From: Rotaria sp. Silwood1
Lineage: Eukaryota; Rotifera; Eurotatoria; Philodinida; Philodinidae
Direction: 5' to 3'
Length of the DNA: 64,000 bases
Assembly: GCA_905250075.1 (NCBI GenBank)
Contig: CAJNOP010000057.1
Location: forward strand, 949,189-1,013,188
This document shows, piece after piece, positions 13,801 through 28,800 of the stretch. Made by a program: the position numbers and the translations under genes. Numbering within the stretch: the first letter of the stretch is position 1; every line of letters starts with the position of its first letter. The notes under the pieces are model-generated. The model had not been told where the DNA came from. It saw nothing but the letters and a program-made list of their open reading frames with translations, and did not search any database.

Positions 13801-16800
13801 ATTATTTGATTACGTCGTAATTCGACATGTTCATTTGATGATGTTGGTGATATTGTTGATGGTAATGTTGGCATTTGCATTTCCATTGTTAAAACTTTAG
13901 GTGTTAAATCAAATGGTACACATTCTGGTGGTGGTGTTAAAGATTTTTTTTTTGTTCGATTATATTTTAATATAAATATAATTATAATAAGAACAATTAA
14001 AAATATTAATACAATTATACCAAATATCCATAATAAATTATAAAATGTATCTTGATTTTGTGTTTGTACTAATTTTGGTAATAAATTTATTTGTATTGTT
14101 GAACTTGATGTTGTTAAATTTTCTTTTTTACGATTAAAACCCCATGATACTAATTTAACTTTACATACATTTATTAATGGAGAATTATTATAAACACGAC
14201 CATGAAATGGTTCCCAATCACGTGTTTCTTTACCATCACCTAATATAAATATTTCCGGTAATTGAGATTCATTAAACACTGCTGCTGTGTAACAACACTC
14301 ACGACGACCCTATTATCAAAGAAAAAAAAAAATTTTTTTTTCTTATAGAAAAGCTGTTAACACAATCCTTGTGGGATTAAAATGTAAAACGCGATGTAAC
14401 TGTTGTGTATAATCATAGCGAGATTATTTTATTCTATCTATTTTGGGATACATATTTTCATTAGCATTTCATTTGATCCTTTAAAAATGCAATAAGTAGT
14501 TGGTATATAATATGGGGTCTTTAGCGAATACAAAAAAACAGAAAAAAAAGTATTCCAGGTCTTCGAGGTACTTATCCAATGTCAATTAGAAAATTTCACT
14601 GAGCATGTCACAGTATGGTTAGTCCGAGTTCGAAAATTTTAGATCGAATGGACTCTATTTCATGATCTATTGAAAAATTTAAATTTTTACTCCTATACTT
14701 CAACATTCCTTTTAGATTGTGTTTCATTAAAAAAAAAAGAAGAAAGCCATCTGTTAATACCTCTTGTGGTACATATGCTCGATATGAAATATGTTCAATA
14801 AGATGAACAACAATATAATATCGATCAATAGGTCCATTTTTTGTTGATGCACGATGAAGACGTAGATGAACTTGTTGTGGAACTGATGATAATGTATTTG
14901 TTTTAGTTAGAATTCGTCGATCTTGTTCTGGTCGATCAACATATGGTGGTGCATCATAATCAGTTGAAAAACGTATTGTTGCTGGACGACTATAAGTTTT
15001 AATTGATGATTGTTCAGATGATGATATTGTTCCAGTTAAATTAAATGTATATTGAGTATTTGGAACTAAACCAGTAACAAGCCATTCACGTGCACCTTGT
15101 GTTGGTGGAATTGATATAAGACCAGCTAAATTATGATGTGAAGTTGAACGTAGTGTACCTAAACCATCGACATAATTTTGTATGCCTTCGTAATGTACCT
15201 ATTGGACAAAACAAAGAAGTCATATAGAAAATGTTTAGCACTTTTTTTTCCAATAAACAAACTTCAAGTTTTTGTATTTGTCGACGTGGATTAAGATTAC
15301 TTTCATTAAAGAAAAATAATAATTTAACACTATTAGATGTCAGATCAACATAAGTCAGATTATATGGTCGACTTAATTGATCATCATATTGAATGATTTC
15401 TTTTGTACCTAGAAAAAAAAAATTAAAGGATAGTCTATTTTGTTCATTTACATCAAAGAAAAATAAATATAGGAATCGCTTGCAGTACAAAACATCCTCT
15501 TGAATCTATAGTTCTGAGCTGTCCGTTGCCTGGAACAATAAAACTCATAGAAAAGCAAAAAAAAATATACACAATAAACAGAAGCGTTGATTACACACTT
15601 CTACGCCTAGCTTGGATTAAAAATTCTGAATATAATCTCGATTAGAATTCGAATTGAACATTTGATTATATCAACTACCTGTTGTTTAATTATATAAAAT
15701 TCCCTAATGCATAGATCAATAAGCATACAATTATTAGAAGAACTTCTTTTTTTTTTTTTTTGAAGAGTTAATCTTAAATAGATCTATCTATTGCATGACG
15801 ATAATGATTGTGCAATATTCTAAATTATCGAAACACAAAATACTAATTTTTGTCTTTTGTATTTTGTTTTTATTAAATCTAATAGTAAAAGAAAAATCTT
15901 TTTCTTTTCTTTTGTTGTCATATTCTCAAGAGATAAAAATCTACACAGTTGATTATTGATCTCTATGGACCAACTAATAGAATTGATGATTAAACACGAA
16001 TATTTTCCATAAGATTGCACATTCACTTAATCGATTCTTGTTTTTTTTTATTTTAAGTTCAGTTTTTGATTGATAGTGATTATTCTATGATAATGGTCAA
16101 TCGAAATAGATCATTTTACAGACCAATGATTACATGATAGGCACATCATCACGTCGAACACCAGACGGAGATCATTAAAAAGAATTTGTGCATGAAGAAT
16201 TTATCACGCAAGACATGTGCTTATACTTATCTCTTGCTGTTCGGAATGCATATAACATCAATTAAGATCAGACCACAAAAGAAAAAAAAAACAAAAGACG
16301 AACATCTTATTTTCTGTCTTTTTTTCTTTTTTGCCCTTGATAAAACAAAAAAAAAAAGTCTTAAGTCAATGGAATTTTTTTCTTAAAGGCATGATGAATA
16401 ATTTCTTACATTCACTTTTTTTTGTAATTCTTCTTCTACTTCATACTCTTACTAATCATTCAACTAATATAGATGTCGAAGATTTCTATGTTCAAATTTA
16501 ATTGAAACGACAAAAATGAAATGACATCAAGCAAAAAAAAGAAGCAATTTCTTTTCTCTTGTCACGCAAATGACAAAAAAAAAAAAAGAAAATTTCTTTT
16601 TTTTTGATAAAGACAAAAGAAAAAAAAAAAAGAAATACTTACGATGATATATATCGGCAACATGAATTTCAGATAAATCTCCTTCGCGTCGTGTTGTTCC
16701 CGATGCATATGATGGATCATAAAGATTTGCAGAAGAAAATTCTGCACTAACACGAACATTATACATAGCATCAGGTTTTAAGCCACTTATTGTTGCCGAT

Positions 16801-19800
16801 GTTGTACTTGAATTAGGTGGTGAAAATAATGACCATTGATTTTCAGGTTTATTTTCAGATTTATCATTATAATGAACAATATATCGTTCAACTGGTGGAT
16901 GATATATTGGTGACCAAAAAACTTGAATTGTTGTGTCATTTATACGAACAACACGAATATCACGCGGCGATGGATCTAAATGCATATATTTATATATTTA
17001 TAAGTGAAAATAAATTATGTAAAATATTTTTATGTCAAAAAAAAAAGAAACTATTAAAGTTTAATTTTATCTTACAAGTTGATAAATGAGGCACTTGAGC
17101 ATAATATATATTTGGAGGTACAGTAACATTGAAGATTGGATGATAAGTTAGGAAAAGAAGTAGTAGTATAAGAATATGATGAAACATGAAGTAAGATATT
17201 AAAATAATGATTGGTTTTGTATGATTATTGTTGTCTGTATCATTATGTAATAGACGTTAGTTATTTCTATTCTTTAGTTTTAATACAATAATCTATGATG
17301 AAAGACTCATTGATAAGTTCTTTCTTCTTCTTGGTTTTTTTTCTATACGTTTCTTTTTCTTGTTTTAATAATAACCACATTAAGATAGGGAAGTTGGGAA
17401 GAAAAAACGATCAAATTTTACATCTGTGTAATGTCAAGAAAAGAAACTTTCTTTGGTTGAACGTTCTCGCTCGTTCTGTATTTCTATACTAACTTGATTC
17501 TTTTTTTTCTCTTCACGGCAGTTAATGCCACAAAGAGAAAAAAAAAGAGGATAGGACGAAGAAGAAGAAAAAAAAGAGAGATATCTATTGCTAATGGTTC
17601 TATTGCCTTTTTTTGTCTACTCAGAAGATGCAAACAAAAAAGAAATGTGTGTATGTATGTGTTCGCTTTATAGAAGAAAGAAAAGAACGGCAAAGAATGG
17701 GAACAGCATCAAAAAAGAAATCTCGAATATGAGAGGTTGATGAAGTCGAACTGAGTCGCATGCATGTTTATGTATGTGCATAGATGTAATATGAAGCCTT
17801 AGTCATGCACATGATCTGATTTATGACAAAATAGATGTGTTGGCCCATTTGGTTTATTAAATTCAACATTTAATTGAACATTTAGATACAAAAAAAAAAC
17901 ACACGCATACTCACACGCACGAGAATTCTCTTATTCTATTGAAAGACCTTCGAGTTTTTTCTTCTTCTTCTTTTTTCTTTCTTTTTCTCTATATGTCAAT
18001 CGATCATCCTTCTTTTCCGTGTGACATAAATCAAATATAATAATGGCTGCCACTCATTCGAGAGTGTATGTGTATGTGCAAGCGCGCATGCTTTTACAAC
18101 AGGATGTCGTTCTGTCAACATCACACAGCAAGAAAAGCGAAGGAGAAAAATGTCTTTGTTCTTTTTCATTGAATCTTTGCATATTTTAAGAGGTTTAAAA
18201 CATTGAATAAAGACGAGAAAAAAAAAAGAAGTAAAATATATGTATTTTATGCATCTAAACTTACTGAGCATATTGACATAAAGTTGATATTCAATTATTG
18301 ATGAATTTTGTCCATTACGATCTGAACATCGAGCAGCAAAATAGACAGTTCGATTTGGATGAATACCTTAGAAAATAAAAAAAAAGAGAGAAATGCTTAT
18401 TGTAATAAATCAAAAGAAAAACAAAAGATTTATTCATATACCAAATGGATCATTAGCATCAATTTGAATATCGAATTTTTTAATTGTATTATCAAATGAT
18501 TGTGATTGTATAGTTCGATTTGTTTGACCAAGTTCAATAACAGTTATATAAATTTTATCTATAGCATTTACATTTGATGGTAAATCCCATGTAATACTTA
18601 ATGTATGAGCATTGACAACATATGCTGTTAAATTACTTGGAGTTAATTGTCCTAAATAGAAGAAAATAAAGCGGTAAAATATTTTTTATTTGATTGAGGT
18701 ATTTTTTTTTGTTTTTTTGACATTGATGAATATATCTAATCTTAATAATGAGATACTCATGTCCGAGAATAAACATCAATATAATCATACATATGGTATC
18801 GATTTATCTTCATTTATTGCACAATATAAAATAAATAAACAAACAGAAACTTGTTATTTATGTTGTTTATTTGCATCAGAATGCTTTCATCAAAATCAAA
18901 CATTAAATTATTCAATTAATTCAAATAGAAATGAAAAAAATTATAATGCTATTTTATCATCAATAGATATTTGGAAAGATGATATTAATAAAAATAATTC
19001 TCCTCTATATGATATTCCAGTATGTTTTCATAATAATTTTCAATCAAGTAATAAACAAAATTCATCGATAAAAAATTTTGAAAACAATAAATCATTAGAG
19101 TCTATTAAGGTTTTATTCTAATTCAATTATTATATAAAATAAATATTGAAATTTAATTAGAAAATCTTATCATCACATCGTTCATATGAAAGTCTTCTTC
19201 GTCATTTACCAAGTCCACCAAAAACTAGACTTAGTCAAAGATCATCAAACGATAGTAATATTATCGAACCAATTACATTAATTGATGATGTGAGTTAAAC
19301 GTACAAATAATATTCTCTTTTTTTTTAAGAGAAATTCTATCATATTGTTCTATCGACTAAGACCTATCGGATCAAGTCCGGTCCCAAATCTTGAAAACCT
19401 CAAGAAATAAATCCCGGCCCGAATATTTTGTACAAGACGTGCTCTACTATTGATAGCTTTTTAATTGTAATGGATTATGAACAAAATATTGTTTATTAGT
19501 ATTGAGAAATAAAACTAAAAAGATATTGCACATGATCCATTTTCTTCTTCAGAAAGACAAAAAAGTTTTGTAAGATGAAAATAGTCATGTTTACCATTAC
19601 GCTTCTTTTTTTTCCTGTTTGGACTATATATTGTTGATAAATAGAATAACTTCAATTCTATTAAATGTTTTACAGCATCAAGTACATCGGAAATGATGGG
19701 GTTCGTGTTTGCGGAAATAATCTTCGAGAAAGCATCGCTAACATCGTGTTGTATTATGATTTCCATCAATGTTGATAATACAAAACGGAAAATGTTTTCG

Positions 19801-22800
19801 AAAATCAATTTATGTTTAAGTCTTGGGGATATTTTTAAATAATTTTTTGTGTGAGTAAAAAACTCTTCAATGTTTTAAATGAAAAAGCAAAAATAAATCG
19901 AAGTTTGAAAAGAACTGATACGCTATGATATGTAGACTTTAAAAAAAACGATTTCTACTAAAATCGGCTTGTTCCTAGAATTTTAAAATCTGTTATCCGA
20001 TTTATGGTCCTGAATGAAAGTCTTTCCTCCTTTGGTTCTCGATCATCATAATGTCTAGAAGCCTGAAAATTTGTGTGCACATACTTCAACAGATATGTAA
20101 ACTAGCGACATCATCTGAATCTTGCTTACTTGAGTGGAAACCTAGTTCTAATGGATGAAATCTATTTTTCATACTGTAAGATATATAAATGTGCAAGGCG
20201 GTCTACTCTAAAGTTTGTTTTGTTGCTTATCAAATGCATGATTAATGCTGATGGTTTTTATGTAAAACATAAGTACGGTCTATGGTTCTTCTTCGTTCAA
20301 AAGATAACTTTATTTGCTTGAATACTAGTCTTCGGATTCTTGACACTAACAAGATGATCATCTGTATGTCATGTCGCTCTAGTACAACATTTGATTCTGT
20401 GACTTTGTAAAAAAAAAAACAATGTCAACATATCGAGAATGATTCTATACAAATTTCAGATTATTTTTTTGAACTATTACTGATGAGAAAGCATGTATAA
20501 TGATCCAGGCACTTTTCACTTGAGACTATTGCCATTCGATCAGTCATGATGAATAATGAAAAGATTGTTTTGGTTTTTAAACCGTCAATTATTAAATTAA
20601 GGGACATTTTACTCATTTTTTTCTCGACTATGAGCATGAGATCGTTGGATATTTGAATAAACGAATTTCGAGCTGAAATTTTGTCAAAACTGAGGTCAGA
20701 ACGAACATATCCTAATTTACATATTCATATGTTAAACAAAGCGCCTATTTTGAGTTGTATGTCAACACAAGAATATTTTCATTAAAAACGGATATCTTGA
20801 TATGAATGCATTCATTCTGATTCAAACTTTGAAAAGTTTCTAATTACCATACGACTTCTCTATGATCAAAATTTTAGTTCGAAATTCGTTCATTCAAATT
20901 TCTAGTGAACCAATAGTCATAGGCCAAAAAGCGAATAAAACGACCCTTACTTAACAAATTAAAAGTGAAAAACCAAACCATAGCAGAAATTTTTCACTAT
21001 TCATCATGATTAATCGAATAACAATAGTCTCAAGCAAAAATCGATTAAACAGTTTTGAATGTTTCCTCTTGAGTTATGGATTTTTAAAGGATAACAAATG
21101 ACTTTGTGCACATCAATGCTGAGAATAGAGTGACTATAATCTATATAGAGATTGACGAACTCTCCAGAAATTTTTATGACAGATAGCTGAAGTATAGTGC
21201 CACATAATAATAGGTTTGTCGACCCGGAACTTCCTCCCCCTCAAGGATTATGAAGCTCAAAGCAAAGATGGATACCATTCATAATAACCTAGTGTGTCTG
21301 TTCAACCAAACAGGATGTGGATAGTACTATTGACATACATTCATAGTGGAGTACGAGCAAACAAATTTTCAGGCCTCTATTGCCTCATGATGGCTGAGAT
21401 CTGGATGGAACGGAAAAGACTTTTATCCATAAATGTAACTAACTCAAAATCGATGTTTGACCAAATAAGAGTAACTATGTTGACTATTTATAAAATTTCA
21501 ATGAAATATACAGAAAAATTCTTGAATATTTTCCTCATATATTTGAATTCAAATATTTACATGATATCATCTTCATGTATAAACGATCAAAGCACATTTC
21601 TGCAAATGCATACTATCATTCACGATCGACTATTGACTCTTGATTAGTGATGTGCAGAACCAAAAAGTAAAACAAACTTTATGGAAACTGAAACTCAAGT
21701 TTATTGTAAACATATTCTATAGTTTTATGCAAACCGTCTTATAAATTATATGAATCAGGACATAATTCAAGAGTGATGACTCAAAAAACAGTACTAGTCG
21801 TCAACTAATGAAATAAAACAAAACAAGTATTGAAGAATGATTTTATATGTGATACGAATAAATTCTGGAATGATTTTCTGAATGCTGGAACTTCAAAAAT
21901 TAGAATCATTGTGACCAGAACCAAAACAAACTTAGTCTCTGATGTCTCTAACTTTCATGTCTTATTACTTTTTCTCTAGAAAGATAAACTAAAAAGTGTA
22001 ATTCCTTAGACGATGAATGCAGAAGATCAATTAATGACTAAAACTTCATCATATTCAAATCATCTAATATCAAATTCAATAAAAAAGTCTCTTATTCATC
22101 AGGCATGGTCATGTTTATTTTAATACCATAAATCAAATTTTATTATTTAGTCAAATATATCTCTTTTCTAAACTACAGAATAATGATTCTCTTGTACCTT
22201 TCTCATCATCATCATCATCATCATCATCTATCGATTTAAATTATTCTCCAACGAAAAAACTCGTAAATAATAATGCGCTTATCTCATCTTATCTAATATA
22301 ATAATCATTTTCTATAATAGAAATTAATGAATAAAGAAATGTTAATCGAAAAACTTTCTACACCACATTATCAATCAAATGAAAAATCAATATTAATTGA
22401 CAATAAATGTAATCATAGAACGAAGAAAAACAAATAACCTAAACAAGTTTTCCTGTTCGAATTTTCTTTTTTAGCAATAAAATCTAAATATGAACATGAT
22501 CTATCATGTCAAATAACAATTAATCAATTAATTAAAGATATTAATACAAATATTGAAACAAGTATTAATGCAACACCTCGATCAATAATAAAATCGAAAA
22601 CAAATCCTAAATCTCATTCAATTCCATTACATACTAAAACTCATTTAAAATATTCTTCAATTCCAACTGTACCAAAATGTTTTAATGACTATTTTCAAAT
22701 AAATTTTAATTCATTATTAAATAAAAACCTATCGAAAACGTCTAATAAATATTTTCAACTAAATATATTTGATTCAAATTTATTTCAATGGCAAATATTT

Positions 22801-25800
22801 CATTCAAATCAATGTGAAAATTATTTTTGTCGAAAAAATTCTTTATTATTATTAAATAATAATAAATCTTCTTTACAAACATTTATAAATTATATTCAAT
22901 CTCAACGTCAATATGTACCAACAGAATATTTATCATGGAGTATTATCTTTCCTAATTATCATCCATTGAAATTTTCATTAAAAAATTCGAATTCATCAAA
23001 TAAAAATTTTAATATTGAAAAAAATCCTTATGGACGTACAGGTTTAATTGGTCAAAGTTTATTAGATAACTATGGTTCTAATCGTTATATAATATCATTA
23101 ATAATAAAAGAAGAAAATAATAAAAAATATATTTTATTAAGAAAAAATCAATATGAAAAATGGGAATTACCAAAAACTAAGAATCTTAACAATATTCTTC
23201 ATTATCATACACTTGATATAGTTTATTTAGATCATCCATTAAATACAGATGATGCATGGATTGAAGTTCAAATAGTTCTTATTAAAAATTCTTATAAATA
23301 TTTTCATAAAAAAACTTGGTTTTTAATTCAATATTTACATAAATTAAATAATATTGAACATTTCGATTTTAATTTAATTCAATTTTATATATAGACTTAT
23401 TATACAACATATTCAATCATTGTGTCCATCATATTCAGACAATAATATGCCTTAGGCTAATTTATCCATTCAGTCTTTAATATTCAAAGATCAATTTTTT
23501 TTTTCTCGCACATTCACTTATCGAATGCATTAGACTTTCAATGACATTCACACATGATTTAACTATGACTAGAAATATAAACTTACATATATATATATAA
23601 AATCTTATCTCGCTTATTGAATATAGTAGAATAATCAACAATAAATATAAAACCTTGTTCCTCCTCATCAACATTGATAAGATCTTTTGGAAAGAATTCG
23701 ATCAATAAAGACATCTTTTTGTTCTGTATTCTCTTTCACTTCATTGTCGGTCAAGTTTTTCTTATGTATTAAAATAAGAATTAGTTGGATGTCTGTCACG
23801 CACTAAAATAGAAGAACGGCAACTTCCGACAAGCATACATACTAAATTGGGCATTACTTTTCACTAGTTCTTTTATACGGACGATCGTGACCTATGACAT
23901 ATGGGTGATGCAAGAAGAAAAAAAAACAAGTTTTCCCAGCAGCTACTAAAAGTAAATTAGATACAACATCTTGTTTGAAAACATCACCAGCCGGACAACA
24001 ATCAATTGAGCTAACCTTATTATACGCTTTAACGCATTGCACAACTTACATAGATTATTTCATTTAATAAGATCTTCTTATAAGCGAGAAAAAAAAATGT
24101 ATCCACCTGAATTGTCATATAAACTTATTTATCTTCATACAGGATGTAAATATTCACAATGAAAGTCTATACAAAAGTAGACAATTATTGATAGACACAT
24201 CAGTACCCCCAACCAGGAGGCAATACAGTAGAGTAAGACTGACTACGATTACTATTACATCTTATGTGTGTATGAGAAAGCGAAGAGAAAAAAAAAGCCG
24301 AGAATTGCATAAGAACTTTCATTATTGATTTCTGTGTGTTTGCTGGAGTAGTAGTGCTACTGCTACTACTGCTGTTACTGATGGTGATGAGCATACATCG
24401 ACAAGATAACGGAGTATTCTTTTTTCCATCATTTTTTTCCTTCATCACAATTATTGCTCTCGAATATATAAGAAAAAGAGATAAAATATGAAAAAAAAAA
24501 CGCAAAGAATAAAGAAAAGTAATTTTTCATCACATTTTCTTTTCTTTTTTTTTCGAGCATTAAGGGCGTGTCCAGTGATCATCATGATGATCAATTACTT
24601 TTCATTCATATACACGCTAAGTAAATCTCTCTCGTACTATAATATCTCTACTCAAATTATAAATAATACAATGCAAAGAAAAATAAATACAATATGAATG
24701 ATTAGGATTTTCTTTTCTTGTTTTGGTTTTGTTTCACTCACGAAAATCTTCTTTTGGTACTGTAAATATATATGGTACACTTGGTTTTCCATCGCCTTTT
24801 TTTGTAAAAGCTTTTACTTGTGCATGATATGTTGTACCAGGTGTTAAATTGCCAACAATATCCCAATATTGTGTACCAATTGTACCTTCATAATTACGAT
24901 GTACAATAGGTGGTTGCATTGATAAAGGTGCAAAAACGATAACATAAAAACCTTTTATCATTCCACCGAGTAATGAGATATCATCGGGATTATTCTTATC
25001 AAGTGGATATATCCATGATATATTTGCTGTTGTTTGATTAATCATATAAGCGCTTACATTAATCGGTGCAACAAGTGGAACTAGAATTAACAATAAGACG
25101 AATATTGACCACATACGAATTGCTTGACTGACTGATGTTGGCGTTGTTCAAAACAGATCGAGCAGATCTACGACAATCGACTGTTTCTTTTCTCCCTTTT
25201 TTCTCGTTCTTTTCTTCACATTCACCATCATCTATCCGAAATTATTTTCCCTTCTTTTTGCTCTCTCACTCTTTTCTCCTTCTTCTCGTTCATTGTCTTT
25301 CTCTCTCTCTCTCTCTCCCCTCTTACGCTCTCCTCTCGTCTTCTCTCATACTCTGAAATAACCATCATAGAAAAGAAGAACAGTTTATTCTATTTATTTC
25401 ATCATCTTTTCTTCGACGACGACTTCTTCATTAGAAGATCTCCACCCCTTCTATATTACAAAATGAGAACGAAAGGGAACACATCTTATTGCTATGTTAT
25501 TTGAGAAATTATCGTTTCCGCCGATCATCCGATACCAAGCTCAAGCTTTAAAAGCACGCTAACGAAAAAATCGAGTAATATTTGTTAACCATCAGTTGCT
25601 CATTTTTTTTCCATTCCATAGTTTTTTTTTTGTTTCACATATTCTATGGTCTAATGATGATCTATCATATGAGATATTCAAGTGTTAGACTGTCACTTAA
25701 ATGAATGGAAGAACAACACATTCGTATATATGTATATATATATATATACATAAATAGACGACAAGAACATTGATGATGTATTTATTAATTGTGGCATTTC

Positions 25801-28800
25801 AAATAATATAGGATACATCCTCCAGTGGGACAGATAAAATGGACAGTTGTCCGTCTGTCTGACCATTATGTTTACTAATGAAATGAGTAGTAAAAAGAAA
25901 AAGAAAATGAGAAGATCAATTGCCACTGTCATTCTAAATTAGCTGATTAATTCTTCTCTGTTAAATATAAGACGAATAATTAGCTCATCTTATCCATTTC
26001 TTTTCTTACGAATAACTCATTGTTCTTCTTTTTCTTTTATGATTGTCGGTTGTTTGTAATTCTTAAAAAAAAAAGAAGTATAAGTGAAAACTAGTAGCAT
26101 GTTAGTTTTAAGTGGTAGACAGTTAGTTGCTCTTTTATCATTTCTCATGCTATTTTATGAACGAGCGAACAAGTGAAATGTAGAAGGAAATGAGCCTTGG
26201 ATGTGTCATCTTCCGCTAACAAAATGCAGTTGTCTTCTTATATGCAACGCAACCAGGCATAGTTGACACATCTTTCTTTCCTTGTTGCACTTCTCTGTCA
26301 CATTTTTCTTTTTTTTACTAAGAGTGTTTCAAGACTTGTTACTGTTATTATTATTACTAAACTCATTTGTCGTCAGTAATAAAACTGAATAATAGCATCT
26401 ATATTGATTCTATTCTTTTTTTGTATATATATTTAAAAAAAAAAAAGCTAAAGTCATAGCTTTGCATGAATTGACTCACTGTAATTGGAAAAAAGGTTAA
26501 ATTATCACCATCAAGGCGAAGAAGTAAGGATGATCATGATGATCATGACAACAAATATATGTGTATTCTATTGGGGATTTTTTTTTCCACTTTATCATGT
26601 TCATGATATCTATCGTTGAAATACATTCTTTGTGTATTCCTAATAGATCTCTTAGTTTTCGATTTCGCTACTATTTTTCTTGCATGAATAGTTACACGCA
26701 GACATATATTATATACAAAAAAAGAAAACTATATACTAATGGTTCAACGAAGCAGGTGTATTACTGTTTAATAGAATTGAATATAAGCGATAAAGAAATC
26801 TGATTAGTAATTTCATGTTGATTATATTTTCTATCCTATAATACATACAAAATTCAATTTCTTCTTCTTTTTTTGTCTTTTGAAAATGATGAAAGAAAGT
26901 TTTATATGCTTTAATTCTTCATGGCATGGTGAACTCTACTCTGTTTGACATAAAGGTCAATTCATATAGTGAGAGAAGAGTAGGTTCGATTGACGATTAT
27001 TAGTAGGCAAACTTGTGTTTTTCTCATCTTGCGTCACTTTATTAGAAGCAAAAAAAAAGGAGGAGAATAGAGAAAAAGAGAGTCAAAAAAAGAAGGAATG
27101 CTTGCTATTCTTTAATTAATTAATCTAGAAGTTTTCTAGCCGAAAGAATTTTCATAGAATGTTATGTGATATTAAATGAACATGTTTTATTCGTTAAAAA
27201 GAATTTAGAAAGTAATCAAGTCGAATCTTGTCATTACTAATATAAGACTTAATCAAAGCTTCACAAAAAAAAAGACGATTATATCAAAGAATATTTTTCT
27301 TTTCTACCAAGGTTATAATCTCTAAATGAACTCTAATTCTGTAGGGAATAAGGCTAAAAAAACGACTTTGATTTGTTTTTTTAATAGAATGTTTATTTTT
27401 AAATCAAATTATCTTTTGTATTAATTAAGAAAAAAGGAAAAAAGCTAAATCAGTATAATCTCATAAATATAGATTTCAAATTAATCAATCAAAAAAATAA
27501 TTTTATATATGACCATATATATCAAATGATTGACAATAATCGAAAAATATACTATATTCTAACTTTTACTTATCAATCGTTATGATTGTCAAAATAAATA
27601 TATAGAACTGATTTTTACTCATTTTAAATTGAACAAAGAATATATCAATAATATCTATATATGTTCTATTCGATCAAGTATAAGAGAAAGAGAACTAAGT
27701 ACTATTTATATTTTATTCATAAAAAGCTATCTTCTCAATAGAACAAAAGAATATGTTATATGGATACTGCTCGAAGGTGCGTAATAGCAATCAATAAATA
27801 ACCATTAATGTTTTGTTATTTGCATTGAATTTTAACACTTCAAAATACTTTAAATGAATATTCTTCATATTGATATTTGATAATTTAAAATAAATGATTG
27901 CAATTATAACGACAGACACTCTCAATGATAAATATGAATATTGATAATTTATGATATCATACTTCGTTCAAATTTTTCTTTTTACTAGTTATGCTAGCAA
28001 TTCAAATCTACTGATAATAATGTACAGAATGTATGTTGCATCTTCACTCTTTCACAATAATAGTCCGAGAATAAAGAAGAATGAAAGTCATCGTAACTTG
28101 ATCTCTCTCGTAACAGACTACTTATCACTAGGTTGTCCTTCATTCAAGGTCTCCGTAATCCTATCCATCTGATAACGGTATTATCTGTTTATTTTTATTT
28201 CATTGTCTACCAGAGAACAGCAAATAGTCTTTGAAAATTCGACTGCTGTCCAAAGTTGCTACAAAACTGAAAAAAAAAATTAGCAGAAAATCGAATATTT
28301 TCGGGAAGGAGAAGTTCCTTCCTCTAATCGGAAACTTCGGTCGAGGCTACGTCTTTTATGTAGAGTCAAATAAACTATGAATATCCTGAATAGAGTTCAG
28401 GTCCTTAGCTTATTGTTGTAGAGGTTTTGAATGTCCACTTGAAACTTTGTAAAGAGGTAGGTCTTAATGAGAATCGGTTCTTGTAATAATTTCAGATTTT
28501 GTCGTTGTTTCTATCTTAAGATACAACTGTGGACTAAAGCTGTCTTTTATACTAATGGTAGATTCAATGTTCTTATTTCAGGATAGAAGCCAATCAAAAG
28601 ACTTGAGATTTTAACAAGAACCTATCTTCATTAAGATCTATTGCTGTACAAATTTTCAAGTTGAAAGTGTGAAAAGAAGTTTTTCTGTTACTGTGGTATT
28701 CATTTCAAAACTATTGTAAACGTACAGGATGTCCGCAACATAAGCTAAGAGCTTGAACTATTTTTAGGGTATTTATATCAGAATGTCAGAGAAATTCATG

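Noticed and set aside
21294..21647. 117-codon frame inside the long intron of the nested gene
   Set aside because: No motif recognised; its length is within reach of chance and it overlaps the nested gene's intron on the same strand.
22204..22229. Trinucleotide (TCA)n as a free microsatellite
   Set aside because: It lies in a predicted exon and codes a Ser run in frame, so I treat it as part of the nested gene.
25135..25356. Open frame rich in Ser, Leu and Phe on the plus strand
   Set aside because: It is a pyrimidine-rich low-complexity tract. The hydrophobic residues come only from TTT, CTC and TCT codons.
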